DNA from: Endocalyx cinctus
Taxonomy: Eukaryota; Ascomycota; Sordariomycetes; Amphisphaeriales; Apiosporaceae
Length of the DNA: 64,000 nt
NCBI GenBank assembly: GCA_001600455.1
Contig: BCKC01000010.1
Span: 626,144-690,143 of the forward strand
Direction: 5' to 3'
The notes beneath the pieces were generated by a model. That model searched no databases. It was not told the DNA's origin and saw nothing but the letters and a program-made list of their open reading frames with translations. This document shows, in pieces, positions 47,349 through 58,095 of the stretch. The stretch's first letter is position 1. Each line of letters begins with the position of its first letter. The translations under genes were made by a program, and so were the position numbers.

Positions 47349-48780
47349 ATGGAAGTCCATAAATTTAGTACCCTGGAGGTGCGTCAACCCAACCACACTC
47401 ACAACGACATCATAACGGTATACAATCGCCCTGACGCTACGTACCCTGAAGCTACGCCGATCGAGACTGGCAAACTGGGGTCCAGTACGATCGAAGTGAG
47501 AAGTGGCACAACAATATCAGCTCCTCCGAGTCGGACGAGAGAAAGTATCTGGGGTTTGAAAAAATCAACGTTCTACATTGTAGCGTCAGTGGTTTTGGTC
47601 GTAATTGCTGGTGCCCTGGCTGGAGGAATCGCTGGCGGTCTAGCCATTCGTCCAAAAGGGAACCAGGAGTCTGTCGACCAGTCCAGTATTCTAACCCCTC
47701 CTCTAGATGATCCAGCCCCTCTCTCATTACTTCTAGAGTCAAGAATATCAGCGTCAAATTGGACCGACTCAGATGGACACAAGCACCGAAGCGTTTTTTT
47801 TCAAGATCCCCAAGGCGCCTTGATTTCTCGACGGTGGGACTCGCAGAATAGTACCTGGACTACGTGCAACATCACCGGTATCCTGAATAACACTTTAAAG
47901 TGGTTTGAACTCCCATTAGTCGGCACACCCCTCGCGGCGGGCGCGTACAGTTATGGAACGGACCAGGAGGTGCGCCTCTTTTACCTCGCACCGGACAACA
48001 CCATCCGCAGTGTGTTTTGCCGAGACCCAATGAATGCTCCGGATACTTGGGAATCCGATCAATTTGAAGGTGTGACTTTGTCCACTTTGACCGGGTCGCA
48101 ACTAGCCGTGGCTTGGAACCGCTGCTATCGCCTGCAGTGCCTCGGGCATTGGACGTTAGCATATCAAAGATACGACGGCGATATCTACATGGCAAATTAC
48201 AGTGACTGGGGCGCCATCCAAAAAGTACGGCAAGATGCACCCTATCAAACAGGCATCGGCTTAGTGGTCGACTCTGGCGGCATTGACTTCGATCAACTTA
48301 CCATGGTGTCGCAAAGTGGACCATCTCTTACAAAGACAAAGTATGATGATGAACAGTGGAAAGAAGGTAACTAGATTTGTTTCTCTCAGTAGCCATTCCG
48401 ATATCGTATAGATGCGGTATAATCAGGTCTTGACTATTAATAGTGACAACATTGAAACAGACGCTATTATAATCAGCCAAATACCAGAACCTTCGCAAAA
48501 ACTCCAGTTTGCCGTAGCGCCCTTGGCCGACTTTGTGCAAACCATCTTCTTAGTAAATCTTCCTAATGGAACTATCACGGGTTCTTATTATAAAGGGGGT
48601 TTCAAGTCTATACCGGCTGTTACGGTTGAAGGAGGACCCACGAATACAACATTCTCTTCAATCTCGCTGTCGGAAGAGGCAATATTTTACGGCATTTCTA
48701 ATGATACAATTCTGGAATATATCGTAGATGAGACGCAAAACGAACCGCGACTCGTTTATTTAGAAACTATTTTCCCCTGA
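47349..48780 (+). CDS. Type II membrane protein with fucose-lectin-like ectodomain
   Basis: Two exons, 47349-48366 and 48461-48780, separated by a 94-base intron (GTAACT ... AAACAG); 445 residues. Phase 1 splicing joins QWKE to DAIIISQIPEP. Several other acceptors in the intron were tested and hit stops. A cytosolic N terminus of about 70 residues precedes one membrane helix (FYIVASVVLVVIAGALAGG). The extracellular part has repeating blade-like blocks with W, NxT and SVF/YG elements (VRLFYLAPDNTIRSVF, AIFYGISNDTILEYIVD), the pattern of the fungal fucose-specific lectin beta-propeller family. Several N-glycosylation sequons are present. Sugar binding is inferred. Confidence 0.72.
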
Positions 48781-50182
48781 GACATCCCAGCGAAAAAAAA
48801 AAAGTCTTTTTTTGGTCAAAGTTTATTACGCATTGACATTTCCGGCTTTCAGGGTGATGGCTAGAGAAAGTTGGATTGGTGAACCGGATATTGAATAGGA
48901 ACAAAACAGACAGCACTCTAAATCGGGGTATATAGCTTGTTGATGAAAAACTAAACTAGCTAACTAAATAAAGAACCCCTCGGGAATTAAGTATACCTTT
49001 TGACTCTGCGTCAATCACCTCTTTGCGTTATTAATTAGCACCGCCAAAATATTCAGGCTCTTTTTCCAAGTAAATCCTTTCACGCCCAAATAGGTGGGCT
49101 CCAAATCAAAATATGCACTATTCAGCATGGTCAAGAGTATATTTTCTCTTTCTGGGGTAATGTTAAACGTATATATGGACTTAGCCCGCAAGACAAGTGG
49201 GGAGATCTCCTTTTGCGCAACAGGTAACCTGATTCAAGGTCATGTCTCGGGATAGATACAGCAGTCATACTAAAGGTGTTCTCAGACATTAACAACTTCT
49301 ATCATACGCTAACTACACCCTAGGATCACATTTCGGAGAGCTTAGACGGACCGTACATTTTGATAGAGATAAGGAGTCGCTCTCTCTGCATCATGCCGGG
49401 CAAGAAGAAGGCGCCTCGGTGATAGGTTCATGATTTATAGGTGTTTATAAGTCAGATGAAGAAAATGTTTTCGGTGCATGTTGCGGGACACTTTACACCA
49501 ACTGTGGATATTAGAAGGGGCGACATGGTAATTATAGCAATACTATAATTCCTGAGCATGTCGAGTCTCTCCGCACTTCCGCCAAGAAATACGCTCGCAC
49601 ATTTTATAATATAACTAAAAGAGGACAGAGAAAACCAACATGCATATCCAAGTAGCCATGATGCGGTGATCTCAATTCTACGCCGTACCTCATTGGCTCT
49701 GGTAACACCTCAGCCAAGGAATAATTGGTTAGCGTGACATGTTCAGGTAATTAAGTTCCATTTATACACATATTCACTCACTACGTTTCCCTTCAAATTT
49801 GGTGAGAGTGAATCTTCTAGGATGCACGACATATTCGGTGGAAGCCGTTGCATTTTCAGCTGACCTGAATCACTCGAGCAAGTTGAAACTCTAAGGAGCT
49901 ATACACAATGTGACCGTATAATCAACGCTCGAATTTGATCTGGTGGGAGGTTCCAAATTTAGTGATCAGTTATGCAGGTTGGTACTTTCTGCGTCTAACA
50001 TTTTATATGGTGATTTCTTATCTCCTTATTAGGGAAGCGCTCCCCTCTCGGAGACGAGTAGACTCTCCTCTCAAATCATGGTTTCTGTATGATTTTAAGT
50101 AGCACCTCAGCATTTTACCATTTCACTCAACCATTATTTTCATTATTTCACATTACCGCTTGACTTCAGTACTTATCTAGAT
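48781..50182. other. AT-rich spacer, promoter of the FAD-oxidase gene
   Basis: 1.4 kb with no convincing gene. A tiny frame beginning MPGKKKAPR at about 49393 is too short to support. Confidence 0.55.
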
Positions 50183-51946
50183 ATGGACGTCACGGAAGCT
50201 ATCAAGGCTCTTCAGCTTGCATTACCGGCTGCGCATACAATACTGCGCGGGACGCCAGAATATGATGAATTGAATCAATCGTATCAATCGGGATTATGTT
50301 CCGATCTCACTCCCGCTTGCATCGTCCAGACCGAGACTAGTGACGAAGTCTCAACCTTCGTGAAGACGATCAAGCCGTTTGCTTTGAAAGGACAAGCTCC
50401 TTTCGCGATTGTGGGTGGCGGGCAACAGCCGGCGCCTGGGTGCTCCAACATCCAGAATGGCGTCACCCTGTCTCTGAAGAACCTCAAGGGTATCGATATC
50501 AGTGGTGGGATAGTGAAAGTCGCAGCTGGGGAAAGCTGGGGCCCTGTCTACGACAAGCTTGGGGAAGTTGGGCTTGGATTCTCTGGAGGGAGGTCCTTTC
50601 GGTCGGGTATTGGAGGTTTGGCTCTCGCAGGTAATATTATTATTATGCCTTTCTCTACATTTTGAAATTTTATATACTCACCTAAATACCCGGAAATAGG
50701 TGGTCTGTCATTTGTTTCATCGCGCGAGGGCTTCATCTGCGACAACGTGAGTTATAATCCCTCTTCTCCCTAAAGTCTAATATGACCTAGTAAAGTGAAA
50801 TTATTTCCCTCATAAAACTAATTACTACGCTCGACATCTACAGGTCCTCAACTTTGAAGTAGTTCTTTCCTCTGGATCCATCGTGAACGCGAATCAGCAG
50901 GAGAATCCAGATCTTTGGATTGCCTTACGCGGAGGCGGGAACAACCTGGGCATTGTGACCCGCTTCGACTTTCGGACTTTCGAGCAGGGTCCCCTCTACG
51001 GCGGTACTATATACTACTTCGGAGATAAATTTCCGGGGCAGATCGAAGCCCTTGTGAGAGAGTTGCAGAAACCGGATGCAACCGAGGACACTCACCTGAT
51101 GCTTAGCATTGGTTTCGCGTCTATGTTCGGGCCACAGATGACATGTATGAATCGTAAGTCTCCATAATACTAAAGTCATCATAAAATTCCCTTATCTTCG
51201 CCATCGGTTTTTATTTTTTTCATTTTTCTGATCATGATTATAATTAGAAGTCTATTGCACGAAAGGAATTGAGAAATCCCCCGTGTTACAGCCATTTATC
51301 GAAATCCAACCACAAATTGACCAAATGAACTCCTTACGAGTTCACAGTTTAGGAGAAGCGGCACGGGAGCAAGCCAGTGATAGGCCGGCTCCTAAAAGGT
51401 ACGAGGGATAATATCTAGTGTCATTCCTGATAGACTAGCTTAATAGCTAACTTCTTAACATCCAGATCAGCCTATATGAGTACCACCGTCCGGGCCGACA
51501 TCGCGACGCTGCAGACGGCATCAGACATATATGCAGCTGCCATAGAACCGCTTAAGCCGTGTGAGAATATCGTCGCTTCATTTACCCTGCAACCATATCC
51601 TGCATCACTGCTCAGGAAGTCAGCCACGCAAGGTGGTAACGTACTAGGCTTGGATCCATCACTAGGATCTCTAGTTACTATTCTCTTCCTCACCTACTGG
51701 GAAAATAAAGAGGATGACGAAAAGGTTATGAGTACGCTGAGACAGGCATTGGACAAAGTGGATAGTGATGCTGAAGCGAAGGGTACGTCGGTTGCTCACA
51801 AGTATCTCAACTACGCAGCGACGTTTCAGGATCCGATTGGGTCGTATGGGGAAGAAAATGTCGAGAAATTGCGACGTGCAAGCAAGAAATTCGATCCAGA
51901 AGGCTTGTTTCAGAAAGGCGTTCCCGGTGGCTGGAAGTTGTTCTAA
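50183..51946 (+). CDS. FAD-linked oxidoreductase (VAO/BBE-like)
   Basis: Five exons: 50183-50630, 50700-50746, 50844-51153, 51248-51398 and 51466-51946; 478 residues, all GT-AG. FAD-binding blocks: FAIVGGGQQPAPGCSNIQNG (the PP-loop region), AGESWGPVYDKLGEVGL, GGRSFRSGIGGLALAGGLSF, and LWIALRGGGNNLGIVTRFD; the C-terminal berberine-bridge-type helix contains HKYLNYA. The position that usually holds the FAD-linking His (GGGH) is Gln here, so covalent flavin attachment at that site is unlikely. There is no signal peptide, unlike secreted BBE-like enzymes. Such enzymes oxidise alcohols, amines or rings in secondary metabolism. It neighbours two further redox genes. Confidence 0.9.
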
Positions 51947-52695
51947 CAGTTGGCAGTTGTAAGAGAATGGATAGTACATTGGGAGTTTATGGTAGCGCAG
52001 TTACGTAGACGGAAATGGCTAATACTCTATCTGGCAATTTTGTTTCGGACATATATCATGGCAACTATAATTAGTGCGATAACTATGATTGACACGATTT
52101 ATTAATGGCGGGGTGTTGATACTCAGTTCACCCTAAGCAACCGGATGATGGTAATTAATTGACTGCTTGATTGTCATTTGAGTAGCTTTTCTGTTAAGGA
52201 AATCTACCCAAGTTATTTTGATGTGAGAGACTTGTATACGGATGTGTTCGATCGTAGTTCGAGGATGCAAGGGGCAAACAAAAGCAAGTACGTAGGTAGC
52301 AACACCTGCATAGCGATGTTACACTCCATGAATAATTAACCAAAATAACGGGTGTTATTATCTGTATCTGTCGATCTGCCAGTACCCCGCCCAACTAAAT
52401 ACATAAATTTTCAGTCTGTATCCCTTGAATGCCTCAACCGTGGACTCCGGCTTTTTATGAGCCACCCAACCTTCCTTATTCATCACATCAGTATAGGAAG
52501 AATAAGACCTAGATTTACACATTTTCAATCTTTTGATACATATTAAAGTTTGAAGAAAAAAAAAAAAGAAAAAAATCCGGGAAAGGTGGCGTAAGATAAT
52601 CTTCCAAATGAGTAAAACAACGTGCAAGAAAACATGGGTTCATAAGATTATTGAAAGAGACAATACATGACCTCACATTATAATATATGAGATCA
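51947..52695. other. Convergent spacer with LTR fragment
   Basis: Includes a short piece (51978-52012) matching the left end of the 16558-16765 element. Open frames are chance-like. Confidence 0.55.
51978..52012. repeat. Fragment related to the solo-LTR-like element
   Basis: Shares GCGCAGTTACGTAG and the preceding TTGG(G)AGT-TA-GGT pattern with 16559-16592. Similarity ends after about 35 bases. Confidence 0.4.
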
Positions 52696-53855
52696 TTACA
52701 TAACCACCAATAGACGTACTTCAATACTCTCTCGAGCTGGGTTTTCCACAGTACCTGGCTTATGCGGTAACGGAAAAGAAGCATGCGGCACGCCTACGGG
52801 AGTGTTAGATATCAGTAGAAGGACATATAGTGAGCCAGATAAAAATACCTTGATAGTACTTTCCTGGATAGGCAGCATCTACCTCCGCCATTCTCATCAA
52901 AAGCACTTCATTCGGGCGTTGTCGGGAAAGATAATAAAAGCGATGCTTTGGGTTGTATCGAACGTATGCGGATTCACCTTCATAGTTCTCTTGGATTAAG
53001 TCGACGGGAATGCAATCCCCTGGGTCCACGCTGCGGATATCGCAGCAACCAAGTGGATCACTCTCAATTGGATCTGATAATGGTCGCCAAACACTGAGAA
53101 TCGAGAGGTAAGCGATACAAGAACCCCGCATTAATTAAGGATAAGAGTCCACTTACTTCACGATTAGACATCTCTTATTCTTGAAAGTCGTCTCCGCCTC
53201 TTCTTTGCCCATTTGCTGTGTAAGTCTTCCGAATAGTGCATCCACAGTCTGGTCTGCTCGTGTCTGTTGTTAGTGTGGAATTACGAAACTAGGAGTGGGC
53301 AGGAAATGAAACTTGCCTACGTGAGCTGCTTTCACGGGCAGATGAGGTCGCTCATACTTCCTGGATGTCCCACGATGGTCATGCCGAACCTTCAATATTC
53401 GGTTAACGAGAGGATTAATATGAGCGGTCATATCTCGAGAGAGTACACACCACAAAGGTCAGGATGAAGACACGCTCGGCATTGTACCGTCGGCGTATAA
53501 GGTCCTCACATTCAGCAAGATACCGCTCTTGGACGATCTTGCGCGATAGGAAGTCTTCGAGAGCTAGACTGCTCGTGTGCTTCATGAATTCAAACCCGTT
53601 TTCCTCCAGAGTAAACTTGGTTTCGTTGCCACGAAGGTCGTAAACTTCGACCTCCTTTTCCTCTAACTCGATGTTGCTGCTCTTCGCATTCTCAATTTTG
53701 CTGACGTTGAACTCACAAATGTAGGGCTTCTCATGCTCGTGGATTGGTAGAGGTTTGAAGAATTGTATCGTGGTCTTAACAGAATCAAGCCCGCTTCCGT
53801 TGGAGGTTGCGTCGAGTCCAAGAAATTTCTGGAGATACATGATCACAGACGACAT
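52696..53855 (-). CDS. CmcJ/NvfI/AsaB-type oxidoreductase
   Basis: Five exons on the complement: 53451-53855, 53317-53389, 53157-53253, 52849-53093 and 52696-52793; 305 residues, typical of the family. Family blocks: VYDLRGNETKFTLEENGFEF, RVFILTF (usually IFDHT), AAHVDQTVDALF, VNVWRPLSDPIE, YNPKHRFYYLSRQRPNEVLL and GVPHASFPLPH, then ESIEVRLLV. Intron 2 is GC-AG (GCAAGT ... CACTAACAACAGACACGAGCAG) and splits the HVD motif between Val and Asp. Relatives include GA4 desaturase and AsaB; they act on secondary metabolites, several as 2-oxoglutarate/Fe(II)-type enzymes. The DH of the usual FDHT is replaced by TF, so activity should not be assumed. Confidence 0.85.
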
Positions 53856-54464
53856 TGTTCTTGATAAATGATGATATTCAATTATGACTTGCGAGTGATA
53901 ACACAGTAAGGCATCGAGTTGGAGAAGAAATGATTTCTAAGTCTTGGTGATTTTATGAAAATAAGGAGATGCGAGTTATTCTGGATAGGATCAATGAACC
54001 TGAAACCGAACTTTTGGAGCCCAACCGCGTGTGACACAAAACATGCCATTCTATTATCCCTAACTTCGTTCTTGCATATCTGATCTGTCGATTCTCAGAT
54101 GTGACAGTATCCCTCACTTCGCAAGTATTAGCGGGGCTCGTGGAGAGTATCTTCGAGTAAATACCTGTCCAGGATTACCTGTTCCAAGTGGGTATGTCTA
54201 TGTGGGTATCGTATGTATGGGGAAAGAGGTTCAGAAAGTTTAGGGCTTGATAATGAATGTGCCGTAACATGATAATGATATAGTTCGACAGCATAAATTT
54301 TTATTTCTAGGTTAATTACACAGTACGACATCGGCTCGGTTCTCTCGGCCTGTGTTAATACCCAGTTAGAAATGATTAATCGAGTGGTTCAAAAGCTTTC
54401 TTACTACTCTTGTCATATATCCATCCATCGCGTCAATGAATGATACAATCACCACTTCCCAGGC
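53856..54464. other. AT-rich spacer
   Basis: Promoter of the CmcJ-type gene. No gene or repeat recognised. Confidence 0.55.
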
Positions 54465-54740
54465 TCAGCCGGCCTTGGCCTTGGAAACGGCGTTCCTTTC
54501 GTAGTCCTTCTTCATGCGGCGCATTGAATTCTTGCGCGAGTCTAAAGTTCTAGACCGATTTGCAAGTAAGAAGTTGATAAGTATCTACATCGTGACTGGC
54601 GAGAGAAAGAGTCAAAAGGGTTATCACGGAATACCGCCAGTAACCCCATGAACTTGGCAATCAGGGAAGGCCGGCCGGGAATCTTTCGTATCTCTTGAAT
54701 ATCTGTAAATCTCACTCGGAGCTAGTTCGCTCTTGGTCAT
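54465..54740 (-). CDS. Possible two-exon 60-residue basic protein
   Basis: The C-terminal stretch DSRKNSMRRMKKDYERN followed by AVSKAKAG and a stop reads like real protein and is preceded by a splice acceptor (GAACTTTAG). A model with exons complement of 54635-54740 and 54465-54541 closes in frame and starts MTKSELAPSEIYRYSRD. The donor GTATTC is acceptable but not decisive, and no family is recognised. The tail is strongly basic and helical. Confidence 0.3.
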
Positions 54741-54935
54741 GACGCTTTAAATGCCCAGCCTTAGGATTCGAGTCCATGCATAGGGGGGCGCACTGAACCA
54801 TCTCATCAACGGTATCATATCGTGGTGTTTCTTATCTATCAGGCTGATCCGTCACAAGTACAGGGGACTTAGAGATACGAGGGGTTGATGCCACTTAGCT
54901 TAAGGTTCACTTAGTTACTTAGAGTAACACTGGTC

Positions 54936-54943
54936 TATATAAA
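54936..54943 (+). promoter_or_regulatory. TATA-box-like element
   Basis: TATATAAA lies 98 bases before the ATG at 55034 and is followed by a pyrimidine-rich leader, the usual arrangement for highly expressed fungal small secreted genes. Confidence 0.4.
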
Positions 54944-55033
54944 CACTATCATCCACCCCCTCGAACAGAGAAAGATCACGCATCCATACAATCATTCTTC
55001 AACTCTTACACTGATTCATATCCTACCTTAAAC

Positions 55034-55372
55034 ATGTACTCTAAGCTTCTCGCTCTCCTTGCCTTCTTCGGCCTCACCACCACCGTGGTCGCCGCCCCAG
55101 TCACCGAGACCCAGGCCATCAGCGGTCTGCAGGCACGCAGAGCCGGCGGAGCCGGTCTCAGCATCGACACTCGCGAAGCCGACAGCAAGAAGGCCCGCTA
55201 CATCAACAGCGTCGTCACCCGCGACGAAGCCGGCGTCGACGCCGTCCAGATGGAGGTCGAACGCGCCAAGAAGCGCACCCAGCCCTGGCGCGAGTACAAG
55301 CGCGCCGTCCTGGGCGAGGACTTCGTCGAGGACGACGAAAACGTTATCCTCGCCGGAACTTCCGCGGGATAA
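55034..55372 (+). CDS. Small secreted protein with dibasic (Kex2-type) sites
   Basis: Intronless, 112 residues. A signal peptide (MYSKLLALLAFFGLTTTVVA, cleavage near AAP) precedes a charged mature part. Basic-pair sites occur at ARR, KKR and YKR, and the last two bracket a seven-residue segment, TQPWREY. The C terminus is acidic (GEDFVEDDENVILAG). There are no cysteines. Third-position GC is very high relative to its flanks. A TATA-like box lies 98 bases upstream. It could be a Kex2-processed peptide precursor or simply a small extracellular protein. Only one bracketed segment is present, unlike multi-copy pheromone or dikaritin precursors. Confidence 0.75.
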   Translation: MYSKLLALLAFFGLTTTVVAAPVTETQAISGLQARRAGGAGLSIDTREADSKKARYINSVVTRDEAGVDAVQMEVERAKKRTQPWREYKRAVLGEDFVEDDENVILAGTSAG

Positions 55373-56530
55373 GCAAGCAAATGCCCATGATGATATTTAT
55401 TAAGTGGTATGGTGTCACTCTTTGATTTTGAGGTCTTCGGTATTTTAATCAACTAACATATTTGTAAAGTTGTGTGCATAGGGAACAGGAATATTGGTAT
55501 TTTTTCCGAAATTGAGTCAAGCACGAGCGTAGAACAGTGCCACGATATATTAGGAGAATTTCTAGGTTCGGTTTTGTGGTAGTTTGGATGTCATTACACC
55601 TTGATCTTTGTGAATTTGTTTTCTTTGATACAGAATCTGGTAGCATGCAAGAGAAGGTGGTCACCTACTTAGGTAGTTATCAATGAAACTATACATACAA
55701 ACTATATGAAACAACAACCCCCACATCTCATGAAGCTAGATCCCTTTACCTTGTCTAAAGTTAATATAGCGTCCTCTATGCCGCTGCTGTGCCGGGAGAT
55801 CACCGGAAACAACTATTTATGGCATTTTCCGCCATATTGTCCTGGTTTATAATACATGTAATTGATTGCCCCAAGTGAGATTTATTGATACCCTTGTCCC
55901 GAACGACGACTGGACAGTGTTTATTATAGTGACTCATCAAGTACCCCCTAATAGCATACATCAATTAATCCCTCAATGCAGAAGTACGTTATCATATTTA
56001 TTTTACATAGTTCTGGTTGGTTACGTGCCGCATTTCCCATGAATCCTTCTTGCAGTCTATTCATGGCTGCCAGGCTGCCGGGGAAGCAGGAATAGAAAAG
56101 CGTTGCAGCATGCCAATCTACACTATGATCCACATAATAATGAACGCTGAGACGATGAATTTTCCCGGAACGCCAAGGCGTCTTTTTGTATCCTTGTCGC
56201 ATATCCGTGCCTCATCTGCTAAAGATTATAGGTTATCTCTTAGGGTGTGAGTTGCAGATCGAGTGTCATAAACTTGGTATCAATTAGTAGGATTGCATCT
56301 TTGCAGACTCCCCACGTAGTGAAACGAATTCGGGAACTGGTCACGCGAGCTCTTATACGATAAAGTAGGTTACACCTTATCTTCGAGGTTCTCGAGATTT
56401 GGGATAGGGGCTCATCTCCCTCCTTGTCGTCAAGTGTATCGTTCTTCTTCACCAAGCTCTAATACCTATACTTGAGCTTTCGTGTTGTGAAATTTCCGGC
56501 GCCCATCACGTTCCTATTTATTCAGATGCG
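55373..56530. other. AT-rich spacer
   Basis: 3' region of the secreted gene and promoter of the aldo/keto reductase. Nothing else supported. Confidence 0.55.
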
Positions 56531-57588
56531 ATGCTTCACTGGTTCAAGTCAGCTCTTCAGTCTCTCAATGTTCCTGATATTGGACAGCAGGAGCAACAGC
56601 AAGCTATAGATGAAGGCTTCATAGCCACAGATCAGAATCGAACATTATCTATCTCAATACAACCCAGAGATGGCCCTAAAGTAATATATGGTACAGCATG
56701 GAAAGGAGTGGAAACCGCAAACTATGTCTTTCAGGCACTCCAATCCGGATATAGAAGTATTGATACCGCTTCCCAGCCTACTCATTACAGAGAAGACCTT
56801 GTTGGTGATGGACTCAGACGAGCCATAAAAACCAAATTGGTCACAAGGGAGATAATCCATGTAAGATTTCAGATATATATTATCCTTGTTCACAAACAGT
56901 TAACCACCCTCGCCACAATTAGATTCAATCGAAATTCACACCCCTCTCGTCTCAAGATCCAGAAAATCTGCCATACGACGCGGAAGACTCTATCGGAGAC
57001 CAGGTCAGGATGTCGGTGAGGTCTTCTTTAAACAATCTCGGTCTACGTGACGGAGATGATGCGTATCTCGATGCTATCCTTTTACACGCTCTATATGAGT
57101 CACCCGAGCAAACTCTCGAGGCTTGGACTGCCCTTGAAGAGTTCACGCCTCACAAAGTTAAGACGCTTGGGGTATCCAACGTCAACATAAGCCAGTTAGA
57201 GTGGCTGTTCAAGGAGGCTAGAATCAAACCAAGTATAGTACAGAATCGATTCTATTCGAAGAACAGATACGATTGGAAGGTAATGCAGTTTTGTTCTATG
57301 AACAACATTCAGTATCAAGCATATTGGGTATTGAAAAAGAACCAAGATCTTCTTGAAAGTGGGCCGGTATTGGGGTTTGCTTCAATCTTAGGCATTGGAA
57401 AAGAGACGTCGTTATTCTTCTTTCTAGAGAACGCATTTAGCGTTTCCATACTAGACGGCACAACTCAGCTAAGCCACATGCGTGAGAACATTAAGGGTAT
57501 GAAGAAAGCGCGAGCGTGGATTAAAGAGAGTAAGAATGAAGCTGAATGGGATCGCATGCTGTCTGAGTTTATCTCTTCAGTAGACTAG
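56531..57588 (+). CDS. Aldo/keto reductase
   Basis: Two exons, 56531-56860 and 56923-57588 (62-base GT-AG intron, phase 0); 331 residues. The AKR tetrad is recognisable: Asp in GYRSIDTASQ (about 78), Tyr in PTHYRED (about 85), Lys in IQSKFTPL (about 114) and His in AILLHALY (about 165). LGVSNVNISQLEWL is the family's GVSN block. The extra N-terminal segment of about 45 residues (Gln-rich) is unusual. The C-terminal NADPH-binding part is weak: the usual RS/N-binding segment reads as GTTQLSHMRENIKGM. It reduces aldehydes or ketones with NADPH if active. It sits near the other redox genes at 50-54 kb. Confidence 0.85.
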
Positions 57589-58095
57589 AATTTATACTTA
57601 GTTCAATGATTATTTGGGAGTGTATTTATAGATAATTGAAAACGATAATAAGTGTTTTTGTTCTAGTTGTAGGATGCAATTTGGACTGTTTCTTGACCAT
57701 AATAAACGTCCAATTCCCGCAACCCGGCATTTCCGAGAACCATTATAAGTACAACACAAGAAAACCCCTTGATAACGAAAGGCATATAAACTAGGTCGGA
57801 GATAAATGTTGCAAGCAAATGAAAGAGAGTTTATAAGATATGTAGACATCCAGTAATCTTGACCCTAATTAAACCGTACGCTATGCTATGCTACGCATAT
57901 CCGATACTGATGATATTTTGTACTGTATTGAAACATGCTCGACGAGAAGGGTAACTATCTCCTCCTACATTTCTTTTCTTCTTTACAAATAGTATACTTA
58001 TTGTGTATCTAACTTCTATCCTACCTACGAAGTAGATAGACACTTAATCATACATGCATTCTTCTTTTACACCTCTAGTCTCAAACAGGGAGACG
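57589..58095. other. Convergent spacer
   Basis: Between the stops of the aldo/keto reductase and the golgin. Nothing seen. Confidence 0.55.

Noticed and set aside
48362..48411. Apparent frameshift or stop between the two parts of the lectin-like gene
   Set aside because: A 94-base intron (48367-48460) with acceptor AAACAG joins both parts in phase, so no pseudogene is needed.
49393..49422. Tiny frame MPGKKKAPR as a possible first exon
   Set aside because: No downstream exon with matching phase and protein-like content was found.
54740..54790. GGATTCGAGTCC resembling a tRNA T-arm
   Set aside because: The five-base stem does not pair and no acceptor, D or anticodon arm can be drawn around it.
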